Shown here piece by piece: positions 11,338-23,460 of a DNA stretch of 64,000 nt. The stretch is from assembly GCA_019426215.1 (NCBI GenBank), contig CM033403.1:3239001-3303000 (forward strand), read 5' to 3'. The position numbers and the translations under genes were made by a program. A model generated the notes under the pieces. It made no database searches. It saw nothing but the letters and a program-made list of their open reading frames with translations, and was not told the DNA's origin. The stretch comes from Buddleja alternifolia. Lineage: Eukaryota > Streptophyta > Magnoliopsida > Lamiales > Scrophulariaceae. Numbering within the stretch: the stretch's first letter is position 1; each line of letters begins with the position of its first letter.

Positions 11338-14300
11338 TTAATGTCTTGGTCTGATTCTGTATCGCTTGGGCATTTCAACTCGGATAGCTTCAGTCAGATT
11401 GTCTTCTAAGGTCATCATTGCTTCATGATCTTTGTTGATTATGAGCTTGTTTTCTTCTTGTTGTCTCTTCTTGAAGGCAGTAAAATGATTGTCCCAGTCA
11501 GTTGGGTCAATACCAATATACCTTAGGCAGATTCGAAAAGCTTGGATAAAGTCAGTCATCTTCCTCTCTTTAGCTAAGATTCTTGAATCTGTAGGCTCTG
11601 GAATGGACGTTCTTGAAGAGGGATGTCAAACTGTTCAAGCAGTGCTCTTGTAGGTATTGGTAGATTTGGATATAACGCTCTAAGAGGATCCCTTAGCGTA
11701 CTACTGGGCGCTCCAGATGTACTTTGAGCAGTTATCCAAGACGGAAGACTAAGCGCAGAAGTGGAAGTAAGCACTTGACGCTTAGGAGACGGAGGCTCTT
11801 CAGCTCTTGAACTAGACGCTTTCCTCTTTTCTCCTTTCTTCTTCTTTTCCCCCTTATTGCCATCATCAGACTTTAAGAAATGATCTGTGAGTAAACTGAC
11901 CTGATGAGCAATCTGAGACATAGAATCTGTGATGTCATCCAGACGCTTGTCGAAGCGTTCCTGCAGAGCGAGAAGCTTGGCGCTGGTAGCATCATTTATA
12001 GAGGTCTCAAGGGTTTCAAGGCGCTTCTCAAGCTCTTCTTTCATGGCAAGTTGGGTTGCTTGAGTGGCATCATGCATTTCTTGAAAATCTTGCTTGCACT
12101 CACCAACAGCCGCTTGAGCTGAACTACGCATATGAGCAATTTGGGCGCTCATTACGTGAGTTTCAATCTTTGCCAGATCGTCTTTAATCCAATGGAGAGA
12201 TTCTTCGTTCTGAGTAGCGTGGGCGCTAATATTCTCCAAGACGGATTTGAGCAAAGGACCAAAAGATTGACTCTCATCTGAAGAACCGCTTGAGGAGCCG
12301 GTCGCTTGAACCTTGATGAGTGTTTGAGAGAGAGATGCAAGATTGATGATGTGGATCAAGAAACTGATGAGCTGATCAGAATCAAGTACAGCGAATGTCA
12401 AGAGCATCAGCATCAGCGCACATCAGCAACAGTCGATGAGAGGATGAGAATACTCTCGTGAGACGATCTGCTGTCAGGTTCAGAAGCGTCAGGAATACTA
12501 GTGGAGACGCTTGAACGAGCTTCAGCAGCTGGAATACTTTAACTGCAGACTTGAAAGCTTCAGCTGATTTATCAGGCGCTTCCTCAAGCGTGGACTCTGG
12601 TTGGTGAAAGTCATCGAATTGGAAGTTCCAGCGTGCTAGATCGGCATAAGAAGTGGATGCAGAGTCCAAGAGTTCAGTGAGTCTGGTTCGGGAAATACAA
12701 ATACCGGAGATGTATGTGCGAAGGGGACTATCAATAGCCCTGATGTGCATTGGACCAATGATATCAAGCACATGATTTGGGAAGACTTTGGACGGCGCTT
12801 GAGCGATGGAGAAGAGTGAATCTGGACAGTATTTTCTGGAAAATCTAATCAAGCAGTCAGAGGGAAGAGACGTAGGACGCCGATGTGCAGGTACACAATC
12901 AGCATAGTACTCTTCAAGATATGGATAAAGTGCTTGAGCCAGCTCTTGATTCCTTTCAAACAAAGAGAGGACAAACTCATAGTGATCAAGTACCTAGCTG
13001 CGGATTGAAGGGAGCAGTGGATATCCTTTGAATGGACTGATTACTGAGCCGTTCCAAGATCTAAGATTGGCAGTGAAGATCTTATCGAATAGAGAGACAG
13101 GAGTCAAAATCTTTACCATCAGATTGAAGTTTTCTTCACAGTGGCTTGGGGCAAAATTCAAGCACAATACACCAGATGTACCACTGGAAGAGGCTTGAGC
13201 GTTGAACAGAAGATGAGTAGTGGAAAATCTGTGAAGCTCTTGACGCAGACACTGTTCGATTTGATGTCTAAGAATTGGGAGCTTGAGAACAGGTCTGACT
13301 CTCTGTTGACGCTGCTTGAGGCAATACTTGGCGAACTGCCGCTTCTTGTCATGCATGCCTATGCCGAAAAGATGGGGAGCTTGGAATAGCTCTGAGAAGG
13401 TATATTTGTGTCCCACATATGCTTCAACCCAGTTAACTTCATTTATGCAGAAGTCTGTGCCAGCAGTCACCATAGCGCGAATGCCTTCAAGATGAATATC
13501 TCTGATAGCTTCAAAATGATATCTATCAGGCTGATAGTTAGCATTCCAGACGCTGTCAAAATAGGCATCAGCTTCAGTCTGAAGCAAGCCTGTCAACGAT
13601 TCGAGACGCTCACCGTCATGAGCAGCCTTATTCTTCCACAGACGAAGTGGATGGACTGATGCAAGATTTTCAGGGCTATGAGCAGTCTGAGGGAAATGTG
13701 TGTAGCCTTCTCTGTTCAAGACTGACTCTGAAGGATTGAGAAAGCTAGGACGCAGAGGCTCATACACACGAATGCTGTAATCCCTTAGGGCGAACCCGGT
13801 TGGCTTGCTGTGCCCATGATCCAGATAGTATGCTAAGTCCATGTCACATCTAGGAGTTCGGCCTCCTTGTCTGTCTTGTATGATGGCTTTGATTTGACTG
13901 TCAAAATCAATCAGTCGAGCAGCATCATTCTCTGCAGCAATATATCTCTCTTCGTTGTATCCTACAGGAATGAAATCTTCTTCGAGCGCTGGGGGCATAT
14001 AATTGATTGAATGATCAATCGTCGTCAGCGGGTCGAGTTGGAAGAAGTGTCTAGGCGCTGGAACGTCTTTAGCATCGCTCTGACCTTCTGAGCGTGCCTC
14101 TGTTATAGCCTGAACAGGAGATGAAGTCTGAACCTCTGTACCAGTAGGTTCCACAGCTTCAATTGCAGTAACTTCTGTGGCAACATCTTTAGCGATAGTA
14201 ACGACTTAGGTCAAGTCAACATCCAGGATGATATTAGTTGACGCTTCAGCAGCAGCAGCTGGAACTATAGCGGAAAGAGAGGAACTATCCTCTATAAGAG

Positions 14301-15552
14301 CAGGATCTTCTAAAGATGTAGGAAAAGAGATGCTGTGGGAAGAAATAAACTTACCCTGAGAACTTGTCTCAACAGCAATACTTTGAGCGCTTGGCTCAAC
14401 AGTAACTTGAGCGCTTGGCTCATCAGTCTCAGGCTCTTCAGGAATGGGAGCAGCTTGACGCTTGCTAGTCCCAAAACGCTTGAAGATTTTCTTCACGTTG
14501 ACTCCTTCAACGAGCTTGAGAGTTTGAGAGGAAGGATCAACAGCTGGTTCTTCAAAGTCAATTTGTTTGATGATCCCTTCCAGCTTCCTCCTCTTGAGAG
14601 GTAACTTGTCCTCGGCATCCTCATCGGTTTCCTCATCATCCTTTTGAGTGGAGGCGACAAATTGAACTTTGGGCTTTCTGGGAGCCCTCTTCTTGGTTGC
14701 AGCCGGACGCTTCACAGCTTCTTCTGGCACTGGACGCTCCGCTTCTTTATCGGACGCTTGACATACTTCCAGACGCTCAGATAGTGGTTTGGCAGCACCA
14801 CCAATTTTGGGAGGATTGAAGAGATTGTTCAAAATCCTTTTTCCCAGCAACTTGGTCTTATTCAACGGAAGACCAGAAGAATATAGACACTGTGATTTGT
14901 ATAAAAGGTCACTCAGGACAAGCCCATACGGTTTATTCGAGCCGCTTAAACAGTTCCGAAATCTTCCAAAAACGTACTCACTCCAGTTGATTTTGATGTT
15001 CAAGAGTATGGCAGTCATCATCTGGAATTGTACTGGGTTCACCTTATCAAAGGTTCCCACTCGGCATTCTATGATCTTGCTGCAGAAATTAGCCAATAAC
15101 CGGTATTTAGACACCAGGTCTTCCTTTTCAAAATATTGAGTGTAGGGTACATCGTCGTACGCACTCATGGTTGTCCATGCTTCCTTGATCTGTTTTAAAG
15201 TAATAGAATCCAGTGCCTCACCCTCATTTGGGAGTTTGAAGTTCTCGGCAATGGAGGCAGCAGTCAGAGTGAATTCTTTGGGAGGCTCCTTCGAGGATAG
15301 AGGAATCAGACAAGAGATAGACTTCTTGTCCTCTGAAGTTTTGGCATTCCTCCAGAAGGTATCCACTTTAGTTGGAAACAGATACGAGTATTGAGTCAAG
15401 AATGACTTGACCCCAGCTTTGACGACCATATCCATCATATCTGTTAGATTGATCTGAGGTTGCTCATACAAAAATTTCCAGTCGACAACAAGGCCTTCAG
15501 TAACCTTGATGGTAGCTTCGGCAGAAGTAGACGAGGATTTCTTTGATGCCAT
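11338..15552 (-). pseudogene. E1 ORF3: very long extra reading frame at the env position, interrupted
   Basis: Reading starts at 15552 in an AAAATGGCA context. It runs 448 codons to a stop at 14206, resumes in the same frame for 14154-12994 and 12963-12382, shifts frame near 12400 (12413-11574), and ends with 11559-11338. Repaired length would be about 1,400 residues. Visible parts in order: a helical N-terminal domain (VTEGLVVDWKFLYEQ to about residue 270), a lysine-rich linker (KKRAPRKPK), a middle domain with SINYMPPALEEDFIP and GGRTPRCDMDLAYYL, a region with RLWKNK and MHDKKRQFAK, a long coiled coil with EELEKRLETLETSI, a basic patch KGEKKKKGEKRK, and a short helical C-terminus. The N-terminal part loosely resembles plant transposon-associated proteins; that is inference. 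No signal peptide or clear membrane anchor is visible, so an envelope role is not supported. Confidence 0.75.
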
Positions 15553-16380
15553 TTTAGTGAAAGAGATGAACTGAGATTTGCTTTTGCTTTTAAGAGAGAG
15601 AGAAAGTAAATTTGTAGAGATTTTTGAGTATGAGTAAATGAATTTTCTGCAAATTGTGTTTTAAATGACAGAGGTTAATTTTTGAAACTTGTGTTCTCTT
15701 ATCTCTGTAGGATTGACACACGTGTAAAGAGTTTTAATCTCAGCCATGAATTCATTAACCGCGGACGCGAGTTTTGTGTAATAGAGAGAAGTTACATTTG
15801 GTAATTCTCATATAAAGATTTGACATCCGAGTTAAAGTTTTAAAAACGATTGGCATTTTTCAGAGTGTAACGCACGCGCCCGTTTGTACACTGACACGTA
15901 CACAAACACGTGCTATCTCTGAACCGTCATTTTGAAAAAGTTTTTGATTACCCGCCAGTTTGATGTGATAGAAGTGTGTGGATAGAGTACACAATAGACT
16001 GTTGAGTCTATCCACTAATTCAAGAAGCGTGTAAAAAGTTTTATGCATAATTTTTTTTTTAAATCATTTTTATATTAAGTGTTGAATGGAATAGTTTCAA
16101 CGCTTAATACTACTTATTGGAGACAATATGGACGCTTAAAGCTAAATTCCTTTTATGGTTTAGCGTCCAACATATTACACAAAAGAATACTGAGCGTTGA
16201 TGATCATGCATCTGAAAGTTTTTGATCATTGACGCTTAGTTATGTTCAAGTATAATTTTAAGGTTCCCCCTAAATTTGATAACTTGTACCATTTGTTTTG
16301 TTTTGCAAAGAAAACTTTTAGACATAAACCAAGTGGATTCCCCCTAAATTTTATGTCTAATAAAGTATGATGCTTGATGA
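15553..16380 (-). promoter_or_regulatory. E1 noncoding leader between RNase H and ORF3
   Basis: About 0.83 kb without a reading frame. It contains five AAGCG/CGCTT-type words in 16080-16260, two internal purine tracts (TTCCCCCTAAATTT on the plus strand near 16265 and 16340), a CT-rich stretch just before ORF3, and a candidate splice acceptor TTTGCAG at 15648-15654. Parts are conserved in the second copy (30400-31763), which argues for function. Confidence 0.5.
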
Positions 16381-17312
16381 TTAGGCGTTTAAATCAATCA
16401 TACCTAGTTCACTTCTCAAAGTGAGAAAGCGTTGTTCGTTGAGCGCTTTGGTGAAGATATCTGCCAATTGTTTGTCAGTTCCAATGAAATGCATGGAGAT
16501 ATCTTTCTTTTGAACATGGTCACGAAGGAAATGGTATCTAATGTCAATGTGTTTGGTTCTTGAATGAAGAACAGGGTTTTGAGTCATGGCTAAAGCACTT
16601 TGGTTATCACAATGAATGGGGGTTGGACCTAGGATTGTTCCATAATCTCTAAGTTGTTGCCTCATCCATAAAACTTGTGCACAACAACTTCCTGCAGCTA
16701 CATACTCAGCTTCGACTATGGTGGTAGCTATGGATTGTTGTTTCCTGCTGTGCCATGAAACTAACCTATCACCTAGAAATTGACAAGTACCACTAGTACT
16801 TTTACGATCTATTTTGCAACCTGCAAAATCTGCATCTGAGTAACCGATTAGTTCAAAAGGAGAATCCCTAGGATACCATAAGCCCACATTTTGTGTGCCT
16901 TTTAGGTATTTAAGGATTTTCTTGGCAGCAGTTAAGTGTGACTCTTTAGGATCAGCTTGAAATCGTGGACACATGCATACCAAAAACATGATATCAGGTC
17001 TACTGGCAGTAAGATAAAGAAGTGATCCAATGATACCTCTATAATTAGTGATATCAACTTTCTTTCCACTTTCATCTTTATCTAACTTAAGCGTTTGGCT
17101 CATTGGAATTTTTCAATATGATGTATTTTCGTACCAAATTTCTTAATCATGTCTCTCGTATATTTAGCTTGGTTAATAAATATTCTATTAGGGAGTTGTT
17201 TAACTTGTAATCCTAAGAAGAAAGTTAACTCACCCATCATGCTCATTTCAAATTGTTCTTGCATCATTTTCGAAAATTTCTCACACAGAGCCAAATATGA
17301 TATCATCAACAT
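16381..17312 (-). pseudogene. E1 end of reverse transcriptase and RNase H
   Basis: The frame 17103-16381 carries the end of the connection region and the copia RNase H, including SDADFAGCKIDRKSTSG, EAEYVAAGSCCAQ and CDNQSALAMTQNPV, and ends with the stop at 16381. RNase H removes RNA from the RNA-DNA hybrid in the virus-like particle. A short piece in another frame (17312-17100; FSKMMQEQFEMSMMGELTFF) links it to the RT, so two frameshifts lie near 17100 and 17290. Confidence 0.85.
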
Positions 17313-19605
17313 AAATTTGGACTAAGAGAATATCTTCGTTATTGGTAATTTTAAATAACGTTGTATCAACACTGCCTTTTGAAAAACCTTTACCAATAAG
17401 AAAGATAGAGAGAGTGTCATACCATGCTCGGGGTGCTTGCTTAAGCCCATAAAGTGCTTTGTCTAGCTTGTACACCATACCCTTACCATGGTAGTTGAAG
17501 AATCCCGGTGGTTGCTCCACATATACTTCTTCTTGGAGTTTACCATTCAGGAAGGCACTCTTCATGTCCATTTGATACACTATAAACTTGTTAAACGCTG
17601 TATACGCTAGAAACATGCGGATTGCTTCAAGACGGGCGATAGGAGCGTATGTCTCATCAAAGTCAATGCCCTCTTCTTGGCAATATCCTTGAGCTACGAG
17701 TCTGGCCTTGTTTTTTATTACAATGCCATTCTCATCCATCTTGTTTCTATAAACGCATCTAGTTCCAATGACTCCTTGGTGAGTTGGTCTTGGTACTAGT
17801 GTCCAAACCTTACTACGCTCAAATTGATTAAGTTCTTCTTGCATGGCTTCAATCCAACTTGGATCACTTAGCGCTTCATCCACTTTCTTAGGTTCCATCT
17901 GAGATAAAAAGCTTGCGAACATAGCCTCATTGAATGTAGCGGCTCTAGTTCTAATAGGTGCTTCAATATCTCCAATAATTTGCTCTGGTGGATGATCTCG
18001 CAGCCATAGTCTATCTGGTTGGAAGGGGTTAAGAGATTGAACAGGCGCTTGGGGATCAGACGCTTGACTACCTTCTTGCGTAGGCGCTTCAAATTCACAA
18101 TTCCTTGTTTGCTCTTGATGATCACTCTCTTCATGATCATCAGCATTTCTTATATAATTATCCAGAGTAATCTCACGAGTAATCTTAGGAGGTGGCACTG
18201 AGATCTCATCATCGTCGTCAGTATCTTCATCAATAGTAATCTTAGACGCTTGATGACAAAGATCTTCAACTCCTACATCATTTATATGAACCTTACTCGG
18301 TTCTTGGTTAGCATCATCAAAAACAACATGAATAGATTCCTCAACCTTCGATTTGCCCTTGTTTAGGATGCGGAAATTCTTCCCATTCTTGGTGTAGCCT
18401 AGAAAGATTCCCTCATCCGCTTTAGGATCAAATGTTTTTAGGCTTTGGGATCCATTATTATGAATAAAGCACTTAGAACCAAAGACGTGAAAATATGAGA
18501 CATTTGGCTTACGTCCCTTCGATAGTTCATATGGAGTTTTCCCATGCTGCTTGTTGATCATGCAACGGTTTTGAGTGTAACACGCAGTGTTGATCGCTTC
18601 GGCCCAAAATCTAGGAGCAAGCTTGGATTCTGCTAACATTGTCCTAGCGGCTTCCTTTAGCGTTCTGTTCCGGCGCTCAGCAACACCATTCTGTTGGGGA
18701 GTTCTGGGAGCTGAATACTCATGATGTATTCCATTTTCTGCACAAAACTTCTCAACAATCTTGTTAGAAAACTCAATACCATGATCACTTCTTATTCTTG
18801 CAACTTTAAGATCTTTCAATGTTTGAAGTTGTCGAATAAGCATTGTTAACTTGTCACATGTTTCATCTTTGGATGATAGAAATTCCACCCAAGTAAATCG
18901 AGAGAAATCATCTACTATCACCAAAGTATACTTTTTACCGCTTACACTGGTTGTTTGAACAGGTCCAAACAGATCCATGTGAAGTAGTTCAAGTATTCTA
19001 GAGGTAGATAGATGAGGTTTTCTCTTGAACGATGACTTAACTTGTTTACCCATTTGACAAGCGTCACAAAGGCGATCCTTGTGAAATGGTCCATTTTGTA
19101 ATCCCTCTACAAGATTTTGACTTATAAGCTGAGAGATTGTTTTAAAGTTGATGTGGTTCATTTTTCTATGCCATAACCAACCCTTTTTAGATTCATTTTT
19201 AGCAACAAAGCATGTTGGGTTGTTATCAAGTGTCGAACCCCAATCTACCAAATATACGTTGTTAGTTCTTTTTCCTTTCAATTTAGTAGACTTAGTCTTA
19301 GCGTCATTTATATAGCAATAGTCACTTGAGAATATGAATTCAAAGTCTTTATCACAAAATTGACTTATGCTTAATAAATTGTGCTTCAGACCCTCAACAT
19401 AGTAAACATCACTTATCATGATGTTCCCCCTATGCACAGTACCTATACCTTTGGTTTTACCTTTGGAGTTGTCAACAAATACAACCTGAGGACCATTGGC
19501 AGCTCGATAGTTGATCAGAAGATCCTTGAAACCAGTCATGTGCCTTGACGATCCATTATCGAAGTACCAAACAGATGTATCGACTCTAGCTCTAGGTACC
19601 TGCAC
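17281..19605 (-). pseudogene. E1 pol: protease, integrase and reverse transcriptase
   Basis: An open frame of 774 codons. The protease motif is [13 protein letters not shown] at about residue 13, with DNG where many copia proteases have DSG or DTG. The integrase zinc finger is visible ([10 protein letters not shown] to CDACQMGK), followed by catalytic residues in [16 protein letters not shown] and [15 protein letters not shown] begins near [18 protein letters not shown], has [12 protein letters not shown], and holds the active site YVDD near 17300. An Asp/Glu- and Gln/Pro-rich linker rich in CAAGCGCC words separates IN from RT. The first codon shown is GTG after a TGA at 19606-19608, so it is really a continuation of gag-pol in the same frame. 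Confidence 0.9.
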
Positions 19606-19620
19606 TCAAGAAGGGAAGTT

Positions 19621-21834
19621 CTATTTTTGTTTAGGTACCCATTGTTGCTTGGGTCCTTTAACATTGGTATCATTGTCAGTTTGAATTAGAACTTTAGGAA
19701 CCCATATTTGCCTAGTCTTCATTGTAGGAATATTGGCCTTTTTGGGTTTCTTATTGTGTTGTGTGTGCTTTTTGGGTGTATAATAATATCCTTGATTATA
19801 ATAACAATCATAATCATAGTCATAATCATAATCATCATAGTAGCGATAATATGATCTAGATCTTTGTGGATATTGACGCTGGTATTTCCTTGGCGCTGGC
19901 TTGGGTTGCACTTTTGGTGCTGGACGCTTAGCGCTTGATTCACAGTGGTTAGGTTTACCCTTGGCCTTTTGAGCGTTTGGATGAATCTTTCTTTGTGAAT
20001 CATTTGCTTTCGCCTTTCCCTTGCCTGAGTCAGCTTTGGCTTTCTCATTTGGCCTCGTACCTTTGTCGCTTGGTTCATTTTGCTTTTGACCTTGTGAACC
20101 TTTCTCAACAAAGAAAACACCCTTTCCTTTGTTGTTTGCCGTAACATTAGGTTTGTTTGGTTGTTTACCGAATTTATTGCATCCTAAACCGGTCTTTTCT
20201 CCAAATAACCTTGTTATTTTAGTCACATTGTCGAGCTTTCTAGATGCTTTGGACAACGATGAGACGAGTTGTTCTGACCTGGCAAGTCTAGCCATCAGCT
20301 CAGCTTCTCTCTTGACTATTATATCAAGATCACTTTTCAATTGGGTAATCTCACTTTCAAGCGATTGGTTCTTCCCAATGCATTGTTGCTGAATTTTCAA
20401 CTCTGCTTTGAATGTTACTTTATCACTTGTAAGCGATGAGATAATATCGTAGTGAGTTTGATATACTTTGTCGGCATCTTGACAATCTTTATAATATTCT
20501 TTGACTTTGTCAAGTAGTTCTTCATAAGAGAGAGGAATAGATAATTCAGTGTTCACCTCAAGAGATGCTTCATCATCTCTAGCCATGAGACAAATAAGCG
20601 ATGAGTCATCCACTAGCTCATCATCATCACTGCTCTCTTCCGAAGACTCCAAATCTTCAGGTGCGGACGCTGGTTCTGATTCCGCTAGCAAACCTTGTTG
20701 ACGAAGGTTGCTCCTGAATTGGTTTCTATCCACATAATCCTGCCTTGAGGGCTTGGATACATTTGGATAAGGGCAATTTACCTGGTAGTGCCCTGGTTTC
20801 CTGCAATTATAACAAAGATTAGTTTTCATCTTTTATTCATTTGATAACCTTGCAGTGTGTGACTTTGAGACCACGGGTGCTGAGAGATTTTGAGTAGACG
20901 CTTGATATTGAACAGGCGCTTGGGGTGAAGGAGCAGAATACTGAGGCGCTTGGTACTGTTGTTGTACTGGAGTGGGCGCTTGATATGAACTTTGTCCTTG
21001 ATTATTGAAACCTTTTCCTTTCTTTTCATATCTCAAGAACTTCCTGAATCTATTCAGTAAAGCCAACTCTTCTTCCTCATTGATATCTGAATTCTTTCCT
21101 TTATTACCCGATTTGCCCTTCATTGATGCAATAAGCGCTCCAGATTCAATCACTAGACTACTCACAATATCACTGGCAGAATTCAACTCAAACTCAAATG
21201 CTTTTAGTCCTGAAAAGGCGTCTTCTGGAGTTAGAAGATCCAGCATATTTGATTCTCTCATAGCGGTTGTCTTCATCAAGAATTTATTTGGTAAGCTTCT
21301 AAAGATTTTGACCACCATTTCTCGGTTCTGTAAATCCATTCCCAACGATGTAAGTTCTGTAACTAGAGCTGTAAATCTTATATCCAATTGCTCTAACGTT
21401 TCATTGGGTAGCATCTTAAATCCATTAAACTTTTCCTTGGCAATGGAAAGTTTGTTCTCTTTAATCTGAGCTGAGCCACCACAAATCATGGCTAACTTAT
21501 CCTAGATTTCCTTAGTTGTTTTACATGACTTAATCTTGTTGAAAAGATTATCATTGTCACCGATAGCTGTATACAGAACATTTCGTCCGACATTGTCCAA
21601 ATTTGCTCTTCGGCGCTCGTCTGGAGACCATTCTTGTTTTGGTTTGTCAGCGTAACCGTCTGGAGTTTCTTCTGTGGCTCCAGACGCTCTCGTGATAACT
21701 TTATATATTTTGATTGGCCCATCTGAAATGATATCGCACATGTCATCATCACATGAACAGAGATATGTAAATGCTTTGACTTTCCATGTGTCATAATTTG
21801 ATTCAGTCAGTTTGGGAACTTTAGCAAATGCCAT
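19621..21834 (-). pseudogene. E1 gag polyprotein with zinc knuckle
   Basis: The initiator lies at 21834 (MAFAKVPKLTESNYDTWKVK), about 80 nt inside the PBS. The frame is broken by TAG at 21502-21504 and TAA at 20833-20835 but stays in phase. The capsid-like part contains KENKLSIAKEKF, LPNETLEQLDIRF and KTTAMRES, the UBN2-type gag typical of SIRE-lineage copia. A Gln/Pro/Ala-rich linker precedes the CCHC knuckle CYNCRKPGHYQVNC, which binds nucleic acid during RNA packaging. The C-terminal half has coiled-coil character and Lys/Asn-rich and Tyr/Asp-rich tracts. The stop at 19621 separates it from pol in the same frame. Confidence 0.9.
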
Positions 21835-21912
21835 AAAATTTTTTTTTTTTTGAAATAGGATCTAAACAAGCAGTTATGCTTGGAGATTTTTTTTCAAGTC
21901 TCAACTTTAACC

Positions 21913-21924
21913 GCTCTGATACCA
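21913..21924 (-). promoter_or_regulatory. E1 primer binding site, initiator tRNA-Met
   Basis: TGGTATCAGAGC on the minus strand, 2 nt inside the 5' LTR end, is the usual complement of the initiator tRNA-Met 3' end that primes minus-strand synthesis in copia elements. Confidence 0.95.
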
Positions 21925-21926
21925 CT

Positions 21927-23460
21927 TGTTGGTCCAAGTGGCATATGAAAGGGTCTAGAATGGGGGGTTGAATAGACCCTGAAGTCTTTTTCGACTTCAA
22001 AAAGGTTTCGTATTAAAATGGTTTTGAACGCTTGAAATGTGAACGCTTGACTAAGCGTTTACTTAGAAATATGGACGCTTAGGTTAAGCGTCTGATGAAG
22101 ACTGTTTTTAGAGAGTTAAGTTAGACTTCAAGATTTGAATACTTTAACCGAGTGGGTTTAAGCGTTCAGTTCTTTAATCAGTGTTAGCACAATGGAATGA
22201 TTTTTCTAGTCTTCTTTTGAAAGCTTTAGCGTCACCAGAAGTTTCTTAGTTGCTTAGCGTTTGATTGTGTTTTACTTAATCAATTTATGCAATGATATGA
22301 TATGAAAGAATTGACTGAAAAGTAAATAACACAATATTTGTAAGGTTCGTTGGGTGATGTAATCCCGGCTACGTCCTTCTTCTCCTTGAACACTTGGAGG
22401 CAATTCACTAAAGTGATTCTCAAAGAATCACACAGAATCTTCTTCACAATAGAGAGAGATAGATGTTGATGACTTGAGCTCCTTGATCACACAGATTTCT
22501 GCTCCAAATCACTTCAATCTCCTTGCTTCTTTCACCAAGAAATGATGCAAGTATCCAACTTCGACTTCACACAGATCGCGAGGCTTGGATGGGTTTTTCT
22601 AAAACGGTTTGTTTGATTTTGATGAAGTTCAAACAACTTGGAAATATCTCAGTAGGAAAGTGGTTTCTTCGAAAAGAATGTTTGAGATATTTGTTGATTG
22701 TCTCAGGATTGAAGAAAAGCAGAGGGAATGTTTTCTTGAATATTCTGGCTTTTCTGAGAGTTTAAGGAATGAGACTTCAATGCTACAGCAATTCGACTTG
22801 AAGATTAATTGTTGTGTTTGGCTTGTTGTTGAAGTCCTATTTATAGGCATTCTTGGAGAAAGTGTTCGTTTGACACATGCACAGGCGCGTGTCTCCCACT
22901 TCCGCGAGTGAACAACTTTTGTCCTTTTTCCTGAAAATCTGCTGCACAAAAGTTGGTGCTGCAGTCTGAGATAGTTGACAGTCCAATAGGGTGGCTTCTC
23001 CGTACGTCTGAAAGTGCTTATCACATTTAATGCTCTTATCAACATTTAATGCATTTGAATTAAATACCCGTTGGTAGTTAATGCTTTGAGAATATTTGCA
23101 TTAAACTCCTTCTGGTCTTAGAAATAAATTCAGGTGAAATTACTTTTGTCCCATAAGGAAACGCTTGATGTAGCTGGTCAATTGGACGCTTGGAGACTTT
23201 TATCTTCTTTCAGAATTCAGGCGCTTGTGTCTTCGAACTTTACCACTGATAAACTCACTCAGAAATTATCAGACGCTCAACCTTAGACTAGTTAGCCTAA
23301 CAATCTAAAGTAAAATAAAACAAAGCCTAATAAGCCTATTACAAAACTAACGCTTCAAAGCTTATACAAATTTTCTACTAAAATCAAACTTACATATTTT
23401 AGGGTCTAACACAAAGTCCTAATTGTCATCATCAAAACATCTAACATGAAATTCCTAACA
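21927..23460 (-). repeat. E1 5' LTR
   Basis: Bounded on the plus strand by TGTTGGTCC and CCTAACA, that is TG...CA on either strand. It carries the promoter, has the same motif content as the left LTR, and is nearly identical to it, which suggests a fairly recent insertion. The right flank (23461 on) is the inner part of another LTR of the family. Confidence 0.95.
22836..22847 (-). promoter_or_regulatory. LTR TATA box of E1
   Basis: CCTATAAATAGG on the minus strand is a strong plant TATA box in the middle of the 5' LTR. The same box sits in the left LTR (about 10487), the solo LTR (TATAAATA at 55230-55237) and the E4 LTR (57569-57576). It would drive the genomic transcript. Confidence 0.8.

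Larger units (their letters stand above)
9572..23460 (-). mobile_element. E1: near-complete Sirevirus-like Ty1/copia element with an extra ORF3
   Basis: Two LTRs of about 1.53 kb (9572-11105 and 21927-23460) differ by only a few percent. A primer site for initiator tRNA-Met abuts the right LTR and a purine tract abuts the left LTR, so the element reads on the minus strand. Order in sense: 5' LTR, PBS, gag with zinc knuckle, protease, integrase, reverse transcriptase, RNase H, about 0.8 kb leader, ORF3 of about 4.2 kb, PPT, 3' LTR. Protease-integrase-RT order defines Ty1/copia. The gag type, long LTRs and extra 3' reading frame fit the Sirevirus (SIRE) lineage. Several stops and frameshifts mean this copy is not autonomous. 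The ends lack matching 5-bp duplications. Confidence 0.9.

Noticed and set aside
14335..15394. Plus-strand open frames opposite ORF3 (14335-14604, 14789-15139, 15167-15394)
   Set aside because: They are shadows of the long minus-strand frame, with no independent signals.
17281..19605. Protease DNG instead of DSG as a sign of a dead enzyme
   Set aside because: I believe DNG occurs in other plant copia proteases, so it is not safe evidence; the stops and frameshifts are better evidence of decay.
21913..21924. tRNA-like sequences at 21913, 44336 and 53109
   Set aside because: Only the 12-nt primer-site complement of initiator tRNA-Met is present; no tRNA fold is possible.
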